This document shows positions 55,225 through 64,000 of a DNA stretch of 64,000 nt, in pieces. The notes beneath the pieces were generated by a model. It was given only the letters and a program-made list of their open reading frames with translations. It was not told the origin of the DNA and searched no databases. The stretch is from Gordonia bronchialis DSM 43247 (GTDB lineage: Bacteria; Actinomycetota; Actinomycetes; Mycobacteriales; Mycobacteriaceae): positions 4,030,001 to 4,094,000 of the forward strand of contig NC_013441.1 of NCBI RefSeq assembly GCF_000024785.1, in the 5' to 3' direction. Numbering within the stretch: position 1 is the first letter of the stretch; each line of letters starts with the position of its first letter. The translations under genes and the position numbers were made by a program.

Positions 55225-55581
55225 ATGAGTTCTACCCCGCCGTCGATCGCCCCCGTCGCATCAGCGCCGATTGCGCACCAACCGATTGCCCCCGCCGGCC
55301 GCAGTCCGCTCGGCCCGCGGCACGGTGTGGTCCATCTGCGCAATCGCGACGTGCGACGGCCGGATCTCTCGGCGCGGGAGATCGAGGTACTGCTGGCGTG
55401 GTTGCGGGCCGAGTCCAAGGAGCAGGCCGCGAGCGAACTCTTCATCAGTGCGTCGACGATCGCGACTCACGTCGCCCGGATCCGCGTCAAGTACGCGGCT
55501 GTCGGGCGTCCTGCGCCGTCGAAGTCGGCGCTGTTCGCCCGCGCCATCCAGGACGGATACACGACCCTCGCCGATTGGTGA
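55225..55581 (+). CDS. Small LuxR-type helix-turn-helix regulator without receiver domain
   Basis: 118 residues from the ATG at 55225, with GGAGG 5 bases upstream; the frame is open further 5' but is Pro/Arg-rich shadow sequence. Residues 1-40 are Pro/Ala-rich. The LuxR/GerE domain is PDLSAREIEVLLAWLRAESKEQAASELFISASTIATHVARIRVKYAAVGRPAPSK. There is no receiver or ligand domain. It diverges from the STAND gene and may regulate it. Confidence 0.8.
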   Translation: MSSTPPSIAPVASAPIAHQPIAPAGRSPLGPRHGVVHLRNRDVRRPDLSAREIEVLLAWLRAESKEQAASELFISASTIATHVARIRVKYAAVGRPAPSKSALFARAIQDGYTTLADW

Positions 55582-55590
55582 GGTCAGCGG

Positions 55591-56532
55591 TCACCGATCG
55601 TGGAACCACCGGGCATTCTTGGCCCGCCACACCATGTCCTGCCAGTAGTCCCACTGATGTGTGCCGACATTGGGGAAATCCGTGGAGATCGGTATGCCCT
55701 GCATCGCGGCAGCGACCTCGAAGGCGCGCGTCTGCGCCAGTGAGATCATCTCCAGCGGCGTGCCCTTCACCGAGGCGACCGCGTCACGATTGTGCGCACC
55801 CCAGGTCGCCGAGCCGGACGCGACGCGGATCTTCATCCCGCGCATCCTCGGCAACTGGACGAGCGCGTCGTTCTTGGTCCATCGGTCATTCCACGGTGGT
55901 CCCCACATGGCGTCGGCGCTGAACGGGCCGACGCCGGCCTCCACCCCGGCATCGATCAGCGCCAGCCGGACGGCCTCGCGCATGGTCGGGGCCGAGAGAT
56001 TCACGTATCCCGACATCGAGAAGACATGTGAGATCCGCGCCCGGTGGTAGGCACCGTAGATCAACGCGGCGTTGCCGCCCATGGAGATCCCCATGATGGC
56101 GTATTTGCCCCACGGTCCGACGGCCAGTCCGCGCGCGTCGAGCTCGCGGATGATCGTGTTGAGCCGACAGGTCCAGCGGTACCGATAGCGGATCTTGTTG
56201 CCCGGGCTGGCGGTCTGCCAGTCGGTGTAAAAGCTCCCGAGCCCGCCGACCGGTTCAACGACATTGACACCGGAGTCGGCGATCCGCGCAACGCGTGTCT
56301 CATGCCGCCACCCGCTCATGTCGCTGGTGGCCCGCAGACCGTCGAGCGCGATGACGGTCTTGTAGTTGCCACCCCTGGTCCACATGTCAACGGGGCTGGC
56401 GGGCATACCGCATCCGTTGACGTAGAACCGGCCGAACGACGCCGCATCGGCATCACCGACCTCGACGGAACCGATGCCGACGACGGCGAGGATCACTACC
56501 AGCGAGACGATGAATCGACGCCGGCGCCGCAT
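55591..56532 (-). CDS. Antigen-85-type esterase/mycolyltransferase
   Basis: 313 residues from the ATG at 56532. A GTG at 56562 would add ten residues and is possible. An arginine-rich start and hydrophobic core (RRRRRFIVSLVVILAVVGIGSV) form a signal peptide or anchor. Mature domain: GGNYKTVIALDGLRAT, SFYTDW, nucleophile in AIMGISMGGNAALIYG, and histidine in VGTHQWDYWQDMVW. These match the Ag85/mycolyltransferase superfamily. It is exported to the cell envelope. It ends 10 bases from the convergent LuxR-type gene. Confidence 0.88.
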   Translation of the reverse strand: MRRRRRFIVSLVVILAVVGIGSVEVGDADAASFGRFYVNGCGMPASPVDMWTRGGNYKTVIALDGLRATSDMSGWRHETRVARIADSGVNVVEPVGGLGSFYTDWQTASPGNKIRYRYRWTCRLNTIIRELDARGLAVGPWGKYAIMGISMGGNAALIYGAYHRARISHVFSMSGYVNLSAPTMREAVRLALIDAGVEAGVGPFSADAMWGPPWNDRWTKNDALVQLPRMRGMKIRVASGSATWGAHNRDAVASVKGTPLEMISLAQTRAFEVAAAMQGIPISTDFPNVGTHQWDYWQDMVWRAKNARWFHDR

Positions 56533-56688
56533 GACGCGGGGGCGCCCCTTGAACAACTGCACCGACGAACAATATTTCGCCGGCGATCGGCGATGCTACG
56601 GCTGTGATCACAGGGCGCCGACATCGATACCGGCGTGTTACCAATGGTGCTGGTGTTACACAAGTGACCAGGATGTTTGCAGTCTGTC

Positions 56689-57432
56689 TCAGATCGAGCC
56701 GAGGATGCGCTGCCGGGCTGCGGTGTACTCGCTCTCACTGATCGCGCCCCGCCGTCGAAGATCGTCGACATCGGCAAGACGCTCGGCGACCGGGCGCGAC
56801 GCGACGTCGGGACCGGCTACCGCGGAATCGGCTCCGGCACCAGCAGGTGCCGTGGTGGTGGCTGATGTGGTGGTGGCTGATGCGGTGGTGGCGGTGAACC
56901 CACGCACCACGTCGAGTACCTCCTCACGGGCCGCCGGATTCGATCGCAGGTCGATCGTCCCGCCGGCGGGCACCCCGTACCTGTGCAGGATGGCAATGAT
57001 CTCGGCAAGCGGCTCGGGCTGCCCGGTGATGTCGTAGGTCTTTCCGTCGGCCACGGAGGTGAACCGCGCCGGTACGGATCCGGCCAGCAATGCGGTTGCC
57101 TGCCAATCGATCTCGAAGTCGTTGGAGACGGGGTCGACGAGCACGGACAACCGTCGTGCGTGCAGCAGTCCCTGCTGGAAGACGGGGACTACGACGCGCT
57201 TCTCGACGTCGAAGGCGACCATGTCGTCGCCGTGGATGTGCAGGCCGAGCTTCATCAGCGGCTGGTCATTGATCTGCACCGAGGTCTGTTCGATCGAGAT
57301 GATGTCGGCGATCGCCACCCGGCCGGTCGCCTTCAGCCGCGACGAGCGTCCCTGTCTGCCGGCCGCCGCCCAGGCCACCGCGACGCCGATCGTCACGTCG
57401 AGAAGGGTGACACCCAGACCGGTCCACAACAT
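56689..57432 (-). CDS. Membrane-anchored SHOCT-domain protein
   Basis: 247 residues. One N-terminal helix (GLGVTLLDVTIGVAVAWAAAG). A middle domain of short strands (VAIADIISIEQTSVQINDQPLMKLGLHIHGDDMVAFDVEKRVVVPVF) resembles a lipoyl/PH-like fold. An Ala/Thr linker leads to a C-terminal SHOCT helix pair (VAERLADVDDLRRRGAISESEYTAARQRIL). The open frame continues upstream as LRAGLSGIEW without a start, so the native N terminus may have been clipped at the junction with the next locus. The function is unknown. Confidence 0.7.
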   Translation of the reverse strand: MLWTGLGVTLLDVTIGVAVAWAAAGRQGRSSRLKATGRVAIADIISIEQTSVQINDQPLMKLGLHIHGDDMVAFDVEKRVVVPVFQQGLLHARRLSVLVDPVSNDFEIDWQATALLAGSVPARFTSVADGKTYDITGQPEPLAEIIAILHRYGVPAGGTIDLRSNPAAREEVLDVVRGFTATTASATTTSATTTAPAGAGADSAVAGPDVASRPVAERLADVDDLRRRGAISESEYTAARQRILGSI

Positions 57433-57489
57433 CCACTCGATTCCCGACAGCCCGGCCCGCAGTACCAGCCGAATCCGGCGGCACCGAAG

Positions 57490-58068
57490 TTCTACGCGAT
57501 CCGCAAGGGCGGCGACAGCAAGGGGTACAAGGACGACTTCCTACTCCTGCCCACAAATCGCATCAAGGGCATCGAATGCCCGTTCCTCGAGGACGGTTCC
57601 CAACTGAACCTGTGGAGCGCCGCCTGGTTCCAGATTCCCAACTACGTGGCCACCAATCCCGCGAAACCCTTTGCCCTCGGCGTGAACTCGGCACAGAGCC
57701 GCGGCCAGGACCAGCTGCACATCCATCTGGCGCAGGTGTATCCGCCCACCCTCGCCGACCTCAAGGCGATCCCGAATCCGCAGACCAACCTCAACAACTG
57801 GATGTCGACGGACGTCAGGCTGCGCATCAACCCGCATTTCAGCGGCGGCACAAGGCATTTCCGTGTGGTCAAGTATCGCGGGACGATGCCCGATCTGTTC
57901 AAGCAGCTCAAGCGTGTACTACCGGCGGGCGAGACGATGGACATCCAGTCGATCGGCGTCGTCTACGCCGGCACGCCCAACACCTGGTACTTGCTCAACA
58001 GCACCCGCAAGTTCGCCAATGACGGCACCGGCCTGATGGACGTCATCTACGGCTGGAAGCACAAGTAG
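57490..58068 (+). pseudogene. CDP-diacylglycerol diphosphatase, 5'-truncated remnant
   Basis: The last 192 codons of a Cdh-family gene: FLLLPTNRIKGIECPFLEDGSQLNLWSAAW, the catalytic HIT-like QSRGQDQLHIHLAQV, and the C terminus GTGLMDVIYGWKHK. The first roughly 60 residues of the family, including the signal peptide and the CRYD-like start, are missing. Upstream in frame is a short Pro/Gln-rich stretch (GPQYQPNPAAPK) with no start codon or ribosome-binding site. The divergent SHOCT gene begins 57 bases away. A deletion at about 57440-57490 best explains this. Confidence 0.7.
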
Positions 58069-58090
58069 CCAGCCCGAGTACGTCGAAAGA

Positions 58091-58128
58091 CAACGGCGCC
58101 CGGTCACTTTCGTGACCGGGCGCCGTTG
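58091..58128. terminator. Strong hairpin terminator after tuf
   Basis: A perfect 17-base stem (58091-58107 with 58112-58128) and the 4-base loop TTTC. It is 98 bases past the tuf stop on the minus strand and 22 bases past the Cdh remnant on the plus strand, so it can serve both. Confidence 0.85.
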
Positions 58129-58226
58129 TGAACTCAGTGAGTCAGTTGATCACTTGTTGATCCGTGACGCAGGCCCACGCCCACCGGACAACGCTCTCAC
58201 GTCACCACAGCGGGCGTGGGAAATCG

Positions 58227-59417
58227 TCACTTGTTGATCTTCGTGACTCGACCCGCACCGACGGTGCGGCCACCCTCGCGGATGGCGAAACGCAGGCCCT
58301 CGTCCATGGCGACCGGCTGGATGAGCTTGACGCTCATCTCGGTGTTGTCGCCCGGCATGACCATCTCGGTGCCCTCGGGGAGGGTCACGACGCCGGTCAC
58401 GTCCGTGGTACGGAAGTAGAACTGCGGACGGTAGTTGTTGAAGAACGGGGTGTGACGGCCGCCCTCGTCCTTGGACAGGATGTAGGCCTGGCCCTCGAAC
58501 TCGGTGTGCGGGGTCGTGGTGCCCGGCTTCACGATGACCTGACCGCGCTCGACGTCCTCACGCTTGAGGCCACGGAGCAGCAGACCGGCGTTGTCGCCCG
58601 CCTGTGCCGAATCGAGGAGCTTGTGGAACATCTCGATACCGGTGACGGTGGTCTTGGTGGACTTCTCGCGGATGCCGACGATCTCGACTTCCTCGTTCAC
58701 GTTGACCTCGCCGCGCTCCACACGACCGGTGACCACGGTGCCGCGGCCGGTGATGGTGAAGACGTCCTCGACGGGCATCAGGAACGGCTTGTCGGTCTCG
58801 CGAACAGGATCCGGAATCGACTCGTCGACCGCATCCATGAGCTCTTCGACGGACTTGGTCCACTCGGGGTCACCCTCGAGGGCCTTGAGCGCCGACACCT
58901 TGACGACGGGGGCTTCCTCGTCGAACTCCTGGGCGGCCAGCAGTTCGCGGACCTCCATCTCGACGAGCTCGATGATCTCTTCGTCGTCGACCATGTCGGC
59001 CTTGTTCAGGGCGACCAGGATGTAGGGCACACCGACCTGGCGGGCCAGCAGCACGTGCTCACGGGTCTGCGGCATCGGACCGTCGGTGGCGGCGACCACG
59101 AGGATCGCGCCGTCCATCTGAGCCGCACCGGTGATCATGTTCTTGATGTAGTCGGCGTGACCAGGGGCGTCGACGTGCGCGTAGTGGCGCTTCTCGGTCT
59201 CGTACTCAACATGCGAGATGTTGATCGTGATACCGCGAGCCTTCTCCTCGGGAGCCTTGTCGATCTGGTCGAAGGCCGAGGCCTCGTTCAGATCCGGGAA
59301 CTTGTCGTGCAGCACCTTGGTGATGGCCGCGGTGAGGGTGGTCTTGCCGTGGTCGACGTGACCAATGGTGCCGATGTTCACGTGCGGCTTGGTCCGCTCG
59401 AACTTCGCCTTCGCCAC
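58227..59417 (-). CDS. tuf: Elongation factor Tu
   Basis: 396 residues from a GTG (59417) with AGGAGG upstream. G1 [15 protein letters not shown]2 with RGITINI, G3 DAPGHADY, G4 NKAD, and domains II and III are complete. It delivers aminoacyl-tRNA to the ribosome. It is the last gene of the str operon, 124 bases after fusA. Confidence 0.98.
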   Translation of the reverse strand: MAKAKFERTKPHVNIGTIGHVDHGKTTLTAAITKVLHDKFPDLNEASAFDQIDKAPEEKARGITINISHVEYETEKRHYAHVDAPGHADYIKNMITGAAQMDGAILVVAATDGPMPQTREHVLLARQVGVPYILVALNKADMVDDEEIIELVEMEVRELLAAQEFDEEAPVVKVSALKALEGDPEWTKSVEELMDAVDESIPDPVRETDKPFLMPVEDVFTITGRGTVVTGRVERGEVNVNEEVEIVGIREKSTKTTVTGIEMFHKLLDSAQAGDNAGLLLRGLKREDVERGQVIVKPGTTTPHTEFEGQAYILSKDEGGRHTPFFNNYRPQFYFRTTDVTGVVTLPEGTEMVMPGDNTEMSVKLIQPVAMDEGLRFAIREGGRTVGAGRVTKINK

Positions 59418-59541
59418 TTGATTGTCCTCCTGGACTGTTGTTGCTCTGCTGGGCGGATCCCAGCAGGGATTTTCTTCTTACGTTGTTGCGCCCGCTTGTG
59501 GTGTGGCCAGCGCTGTCGCCGAGGCGACCGAGAGCAGCGAA

Positions 59542-61647
59542 CTACTCGCCGGTCGCCTTGGCGATGATTTCCTTCGACACGTTCGCCGGAACCTCGGCAT
59601 ACGAGTCGAACACCATGGAGTAGTTAGCCCGGCCCTGGGTCTTCGACCGAAGGTCTCCGATGTAGCCGAACATCTCCGACAGCGGCACCTGTGCCTTGAC
59701 GACACGTGCACCGCTGCGCTCCTCCATGGCCTGGATCTGGCCACGGCGGGAGTTCAGGTCGCCGATCACGTCACCCATGTAGTCCTCCGGAGTCGTGACC
59801 TCGACGGCCATGATCGGCTCCAGGATGACCGGGTTCGCCATCTTCGCAGCCTCCTTGAGGGCCTGCGAACCGGCGATCTTGAAGGCCATTTCCGAGGAGT
59901 CGACGTCGTGGTACTGACCGTCGAGCAGGGTGACCTTCAAGTTGACCAGCGGATAACCGGCGAGCACACCGTACTGCATCGCGTCCTGCGCACCGGCATC
60001 CACCGACGGGATGTACTCGCGCGGGACACGACCGCCGGTGACAGCATTGTCGAACTCGTAGGTGGCGCCGTCTTCGGCGTCCACCAGCGGCTCGAGCTTG
60101 ATGATGACCTTGGCGAACTGCCCCGATCCACCGGTCTGCTTCTTGTGGGTGTACTCGTGCTTGTCGACGGTGCGGCGGATGGTCTCGCGGTAGGCGACCT
60201 GGGGCTTGCCCACATTCGCCTCGACCTTGAACTCCCGCTTCATCCGGTCGACCAGGATGTCGAGGTGAAGCTCACCCATACCGCCGATGACGGTCTGGCC
60301 GGTCTCCTCGTCGAGCTGCACCGAGAACGTCGGGTCCTCTTCGGCGAGCTTCTGGATCGCGGTACCGAGCTTCTCCTGGTCGGACTTGGTCTTCGGCTCG
60401 ATCGAGACGTTGATGACCGGGTCCGGGAAGCTCATCGACTCCAGCACGATGGGCGCGCTCGGATCGCACAGGGTGTCACCGGTGGTGGTGTCCTTGAGGC
60501 CGATCATCGCGTAGATGTGGCCCGCAGTCGCATCCTCGACCGGGTTCTCCTTGTTGGCATGCATCTGGAAGAGCTTGCCGATGCGTTCCTTCTTGCCCTT
60601 GGTGGCGTTGAGCACCTGGGTGCCGGCGTTGATCTTGCCCGAGTAGACGCGGACGAAGGTCAGCTTGCCGAAGAACGGGTGAGCCGCGATCTTGAACGCG
60701 AGCGCCGAGAACGGCTCGTCGGCCGACGGCTTGCGCGAGAGGATCTCCTCCTCGTTGCCGACGGCGTGACCCTCGACCGAGGGGACGTCGAGCGGCGACG
60801 GCAGGTAATCGATGATCGCGTCCAGCATCGGCTGAACACCCTTGTTCTTGAACGCGGAGCCGCAGATCACCGGGTAGTACTCCCGCGCGATCGTCAGCTT
60901 GCGGATGGCGCCCTTGATCTCCTCGGTGGTGAGCTCCTCGCCACCGAAGTACTTCTCCAGCAGTGCCTCGTCGGTCTCGGCGACGGTCTCGAGCAGCTTC
61001 TCGCGGTACTCGGCGGCCTGGTCGGCCAGATCCGCGGGGATCTCCTCGAAGGTCGGGGCAGCACCGATCTCGACGGTGCCACGCCAGGTGATGGCCTTCT
61101 GCTCGATCAGGTCGACGACGCCGTCGAAGTTGTCCTCCGCACCGATGGGCAGCTGCAGGACCAGCGGCTTGGCGCCCAGACGATCCTCGATGGTCTTGAC
61201 GGTGAAGAAGAAGTCGGCACCGAGCTTGTCCATCTTGTTGACGAAGCAGATGCGCGGGACGTCGTACTTCTCGGCCTGTCGCCAGACCTGCTCGGACTGC
61301 GGCTCGACGCCTTCCTTGCCGTCGAAGACGGCCACGGCACCGTCGAGCACGCGCAGGCTGCGCTCCACCTCGACGGTGAAGTCGACGTGCCCGGGAGTGT
61401 CGATGATGTTGATCTGGTTCTTGTTCCAGAAGCAGGTCACCGCCGCGGAGGTGATGGTGATACCCCGCTCCTTCTCCTGCTCCATCCAGTCGGTGGTCGA
61501 GGCACCGTCGTGGGTCTCACCGATCTTGTAGTTCACACCGGTGTAGAAGAGGATCCGCTCGGTGGCGGTCGTCTTGCCGGCATCGATGTGGGCCATGATG
61601 CCGATGTTGCGAACCTTGTTCAGGTCGCTGAGCACTTCCTGTGCCAT
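59542..61647 (-). CDS. fusA: Elongation factor G
   Basis: 701 residues. The ATG at 61647 follows AGGGAA; the TTG just before it is not needed. GTP-binding motifs are [32 protein letters not shown] and NKMDKLG. Domains II-V are complete, with the tip of domain IV near [15 protein letters not shown]. It catalyses ribosomal translocation. It lies 30 bases after rpsG. Confidence 0.98.
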   Translation of the reverse strand: MAQEVLSDLNKVRNIGIMAHIDAGKTTATERILFYTGVNYKIGETHDGASTTDWMEQEKERGITITSAAVTCFWNKNQINIIDTPGHVDFTVEVERSLRVLDGAVAVFDGKEGVEPQSEQVWRQAEKYDVPRICFVNKMDKLGADFFFTVKTIEDRLGAKPLVLQLPIGAEDNFDGVVDLIEQKAITWRGTVEIGAAPTFEEIPADLADQAAEYREKLLETVAETDEALLEKYFGGEELTTEEIKGAIRKLTIAREYYPVICGSAFKNKGVQPMLDAIIDYLPSPLDVPSVEGHAVGNEEEILSRKPSADEPFSALAFKIAAHPFFGKLTFVRVYSGKINAGTQVLNATKGKKERIGKLFQMHANKENPVEDATAGHIYAMIGLKDTTTGDTLCDPSAPIVLESMSFPDPVINVSIEPKTKSDQEKLGTAIQKLAEEDPTFSVQLDEETGQTVIGGMGELHLDILVDRMKREFKVEANVGKPQVAYRETIRRTVDKHEYTHKKQTGGSGQFAKVIIKLEPLVDAEDGATYEFDNAVTGGRVPREYIPSVDAGAQDAMQYGVLAGYPLVNLKVTLLDGQYHDVDSSEMAFKIAGSQALKEAAKMANPVILEPIMAVEVTTPEDYMGDVIGDLNSRRGQIQAMEERSGARVVKAQVPLSEMFGYIGDLRSKTQGRANYSMVFDSYAEVPANVSKEIIAKATGE

Positions 61648-61677
61648 CAAGTTCCCTTCGGGAAGTAATTCGGGTGG

Positions 61678-62148
61678 TTACCAGCGGTAGTGCGCGAACG
61701 CCCGGTTGGCCTCGGCCATCTTGTGGGTGTCCTCGCGACGCTTCACCGAAGCGCCCAGTCCGTTGGAGGCGTCGAGCAGCTCATTGGCCAGACGCTCGAC
61801 CATGGTCTTCTCGCGACGCTGCCGGCTGAAGGTCACGAGCCAGCGCAGCGCCAGGGTGTTGGCACGGTTCGGCTTGACCTCGACCGGGACCTGGTAGGTG
61901 GCACCGCCGACGCGGCGGCTCTTGACCTCGAGGGTCGGCTTGACGTTGTCGAGGGCGCGCTTGAGGGTGACGACCGGGTCGGTGCCGGTTTTGTCGCGAG
62001 CCTGCTCGAGGGCGCCGTAGACGATGCGCTCGGCGGTCGACTTCTTACCGTCCAGCAGGATCTTGTTGACCAGCTGGGTCACCAGCGGCGAACCGTAGAC
62101 GGGGTCGTTGATGAGGGGGCGCTTGGGTGCGGGTCCTTTACGTGGCAT
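61678..62148 (-). CDS. rpsG: 30S ribosomal protein S7
   Basis: 156 residues, standard length: [26 protein letters not shown], the signature [15 protein letters not shown], and [22 protein letters not shown] at the end. It nucleates assembly of the 30S head. It lies 6 bases after rpsL. Confidence 0.98.
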   Translation of the reverse strand: MPRKGPAPKRPLINDPVYGSPLVTQLVNKILLDGKKSTAERIVYGALEQARDKTGTDPVVTLKRALDNVKPTLEVKSRRVGGATYQVPVEVKPNRANTLALRWLVTFSRQRREKTMVERLANELLDASNGLGASVKRREDTHKMAEANRAFAHYRW

Positions 62149-62154
62149 CGCTTA

Positions 62155-62526
62155 TCAGTTCCCCTTCTTGGCGCCGTAGCGGCTGCGGGCCTGCTTGCGG
62201 TCCTTGACACCCTGGGTGTCGAGCGACCCGCGGATGATCTTGTAACGCACACCCGGGAGGTCCTTCACACGACCGCCGCGGACGAGCACCATCGAGTGCT
62301 CCTGCAGGTTGTGACCCTCACCGGGGATGTAGGCGGTGACCTCGACCGAGCTGGTCAGCCGCACACGGGCGACCTTGCGCAGCGCCGAGTTCGGCTTCTT
62401 AGGGGTGGTGGTGTAGACGCGCGTGCACACTCCGCGACGCTGCGGGCTGCCCTTGAGGGCCGCGGTCTTGGTCTTCGCAGCCTTGTCGTGACGGCCCTTG
62501 CGGACCAGCTGATTAATGGTTGGCAC
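62155..62526 (-). CDS. rpsL: 30S ribosomal protein S12
   Basis: 123 residues. [13 protein letters not shown] keeps Lys43 and GGRVKDLPG keeps Lys88, the two sites of classical streptomycin-resistance changes, so this allele looks wild type. First gene of the str operon. S12 guards decoding accuracy at the A site. Confidence 0.98.
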   Translation of the reverse strand: MPTINQLVRKGRHDKAAKTKTAALKGSPQRRGVCTRVYTTTPKKPNSALRKVARVRLTSSVEVTAYIPGEGHNLQEHSMVLVRGGRVKDLPGVRYKIIRGSLDTQGVKDRKQARSRYGAKKGN

Positions 62527-62995
62527 TAGGTGTTTCTTCCTTGTTGTCGTCTCGTCGTGGTTGGTGCTCCGGGCAAGCAGTCAGCGTCGAGAATCCCGAT
62601 TCTGGTTGCTTCCACAACTCGCCCCACCAGCGCATTTGCGCTGGTCAGTACATTTATCGCTACCCCGAGGTCGGGCGTGTCTAACACTCGACAGCGGATT
62701 CGCCTGTCAGTCCGTGTGGTTCCGGCCACCCGCGATCCGCCAGGCAGATCCCGGGTCCGCGAGGGCCTGTGGCCGGGCATGCGGACTGGCCCAGCATGTG
62801 CCGGGCACCGACGATCCACTCTACCGACCGAGTTTGTACAGGTCAAAAAACGGATTGCGCGAGGTGCTGCGCAACTGACGCGCAGGCGAACAGCGGGTGA
62901 TCGGTCGATGTCGTCAACTCATCCACGAGCACGTTTGTTCCCGATCCGGCCAGCAGGTCGGGAGGAACAACCCCGGGTGGGGTTACAACTGAGTC
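62527..62995. other. Divergent promoter region of the str operon and the DUF1345 gene
   Basis: 469 bases with no supported gene. On the minus strand TTAGAC (62679-62684) and TAGCGA (62657-62662) are 16 bases apart and could be the str promoter, giving a leader of about 125 bases. No riboswitch or strong hairpin was identified. A pyrimidine/purine-mixed stretch before 62996 gives no obvious Shine-Dalgarno for the plus-strand gene. Confidence 0.45.
62657..62684 (-). promoter_or_regulatory. Candidate str-operon promoter
   Basis: TTAGAC and TAGCGA separated by 16 bases, both on the minus strand, about 130 bases before rpsL. The -35 differs from TTGACA at two places. It is the best pair I could find by eye, and it is unproven. 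Confidence 0.35.
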
Positions 62996-63649
62996 ATGGC
63001 GTCGCGACGAAGTCTGCTCATCCCCCAGACCGCATCCCCGCGGATCGTCGTGGCCGTCGTATGTGGCGTCGTCCTGGGATTCGTCGTCGGTGCCTTCGGC
63101 GGGGACGGCGCGCAGGGCGTGCTCGTCGGCATCGCGGTCACCGCCGGGGTGTTCGTCGTCCTGGGATGGGCGGCACTCTGGCCGATGGACGCCGACGACA
63201 CCGAACGCCACGTCGGCCGCGAGGATTACCGGCCCGGCGTCGACGAACTCATCGTCGTCGCGGCCGCGGTGTGCGCTCTGGCCGGCATCGTGGTCCTGCT
63301 CATCGAGGGCGGATCGCACGCCCACCGCTTCCCGGCCGCGGTCGCACTCGCCGGGGTCTTCCTGTCCTGGGCCGCACTGCACCTCATGTATGCCGCCCGC
63401 TACGCCCATCTCTACTACGCCGGCGAGAAGCCGGGCGGCATCGACTTCAATGCGCAAGCGCCACCGGCATTTCGGGACTTCTTCTATTTCAGCTACAACC
63501 TCGGCATGACCTATCAGGTCTCGGACACCAGCGTCTCGGACCCGACGATCCGGTCGATCACCCTGCGTCATTGTCTGCTGTCCTACGCTTTTGGCGCGGT
63601 GATCCTCGCGACGACGATCAACCTGGTCGCGGGGATCGTCACGGGTTAG
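62996..63649 (+). CDS. DUF1345 membrane protein
   Basis: 217 residues with about five hydrophobic helices. Family markers: [50 protein letters not shown], and the C-terminal [24 protein letters not shown]. The function of DUF1345 is unknown. The ATG at 62996 gives the full first helix. Its end overlaps the convergent peptidase gene by 11 bases. Confidence 0.88.
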   Translation: MASRRSLLIPQTASPRIVVAVVCGVVLGFVVGAFGGDGAQGVLVGIAVTAGVFVVLGWAALWPMDADDTERHVGREDYRPGVDELIVVAAAVCALAGIVVLLIEGGSHAHRFPAAVALAGVFLSWAALHLMYAARYAHLYYAGEKPGGIDFNAQAPPAFRDFFYFSYNLGMTYQVSDTSVSDPTIRSITLRHCLLSYAFGAVILATTINLVAGIVTG

Positions 63650-64000
63650 GGGTCCGACGCTCCATCAGCGTCGCCTGCTGTTCGAGATTGGCCGTCTCCC
63701 AGGTCGTGTCGGCGTCGAGCGCGTATACGTCGTCGCCTAAGTCGTAGCGGGCCTGCAAAGCCATCGCCTCGGCCAGGAAGTGCGCCGACGACGCGGCCCG
63801 TTCGATCTGTAGGGCATGCGTCAGCTCGTGGATCAGCAACCGTCGGGCGGCCCAGCTGTCCAGGTGGTCGAACCTGGCGCCCAGGTTGCAATAGACGCGG
63901 CCGTCGACGCCGGGCACCGTGAACGCCCGCCCGTTGCGGCCGGCCAGGTCGGTGATCGCCACCCGCTCGAGCCAGTGCGCGTCGGCACCGAAAACGCAGC
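63639..64000 (-). CDS. HExxH metallopeptidase-like protein, C-terminal part
   Basis: The frame is open to the right edge, so the 5' end is outside the window; about 120 residues are seen. [32 protein letters not shown] has the zinc-binding HExxH helix with a downstream acidic residue, as in DUF4157-like peptidases. A GTG at 63962 could be read as a start, but the sequence before it ([13 protein letters not shown]) looks like continuing protein. The substrate is unknown. Confidence 0.65.
   Translation of the reverse strand, partial: CVFGADAHWLERVAITDLAGRNGRAFTVPGVDGRVYCNLGARFDHLDSWAARRLLIHELTHALQIERAASSAHFLAEAMALQARYDLGDDVYALDADTTWETANLEQQATLMERRTPNP

Noticed and set aside
58164..59567. Long open frame antisense to tuf
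   Set aside because: Mirror of the strongly conserved EF-Tu gene, with no independent evidence of coding.
59422..61668. 748-codon open frame antisense to fusA
   Set aside because: High-GC codon use leaves antisense frames open. The product has low-complexity Asp/Leu/Val composition, no family match and no ribosome-binding site.

Overview
The window is GC-rich DNA from a mycolate-making actinobacterium of the order Mycobacteriales. Gordonia or a close relative is the best guess. The evidence is antigen-85-type mycolyltransferase genes, a full mycofactocin (mft) cluster, Mce-associated proteins, a 13E12/HNH-family gene, a CYP136-like P450, and gene order around the str and S10 ribosomal operons like that of Mycobacterium tuberculosis. 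Species assignment is inference.

Layout. The left edge has the tail of an Ag85-like esterase, a PknB-type kinase, a histidine kinase paired with a degenerate kinase-like membrane protein, and a GH13 enzyme. Positions 5637-10925 (minus strand) carry the first part of the S10 operon: rpsJ-rplC-rplD-rplW-rplB-rpsS-rplV-rpsC-rplP-rpmC-rpsQ, ending at a strong hairpin. The str operon rpsL-rpsG-fusA-tuf lies at 58227-62526, also minus. About 47 kb of accessory and metabolic genes separate the two operons.

From the S10 side this island holds: a YbaB-domain fusion protein; a UppP-like phosphatase; three tandem paralogous four-helix membrane proteins, one broken; a frameshifted DUF4442 gene; an N-acetylglutaminylglutamine amidotransferase coupled to an S9 peptidase; a decayed HNH/DUF222 gene; and an NCS1 permease with an Asp/Glu/hydantoin racemase. 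Next is the mycofactocin region (27049-36740). mftR (plus) diverges from mftA-mftB-mftC-mftD and a mycofactocin-type SDR (minus). An alpha-methylacyl-CoA racemase gene on the opposite strand then separates these from mftE-mftF-mftG. kshB (steroid 9-alpha-hydroxylase reductase) and a DoxX-like gene follow mftR. Both the SDR and kshB have a site matching the KstR consensus TNNAACNNGTTNNA directly upstream, which links this mycofactocin locus to steroid catabolism.

Further on are an AlkD-type DNA glycosylase, a ferredoxin reductase-like flavoprotein, four overlapping Mce-associated genes with no mce operon in the window, an amino-acid permease with a universal stress protein, a P450-TetR-SDR operon behind a long palindrome, menC, an MpaB-family oxygenase, an alpha/beta hydrolase coupled to a 1301-residue HTH-STAND-WD40 protein, a small LuxR-type regulator, a second Ag85-like esterase, a SHOCT protein, and a 5'-truncated CDP-diacylglycerol diphosphatase.

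Four loci look broken (13909-14783, 17286-17773, 21851-23806, 57490-58068). The first three carry frameshifts or stops that could be real decay or assembly errors; raw reads would decide. No CRISPR array, tRNA, rRNA, insertion sequence or prophage was recognised. The most interesting features are the regulatory sites and rearranged architecture of the mycofactocin locus, and the STAND-WD40/hydrolase module.
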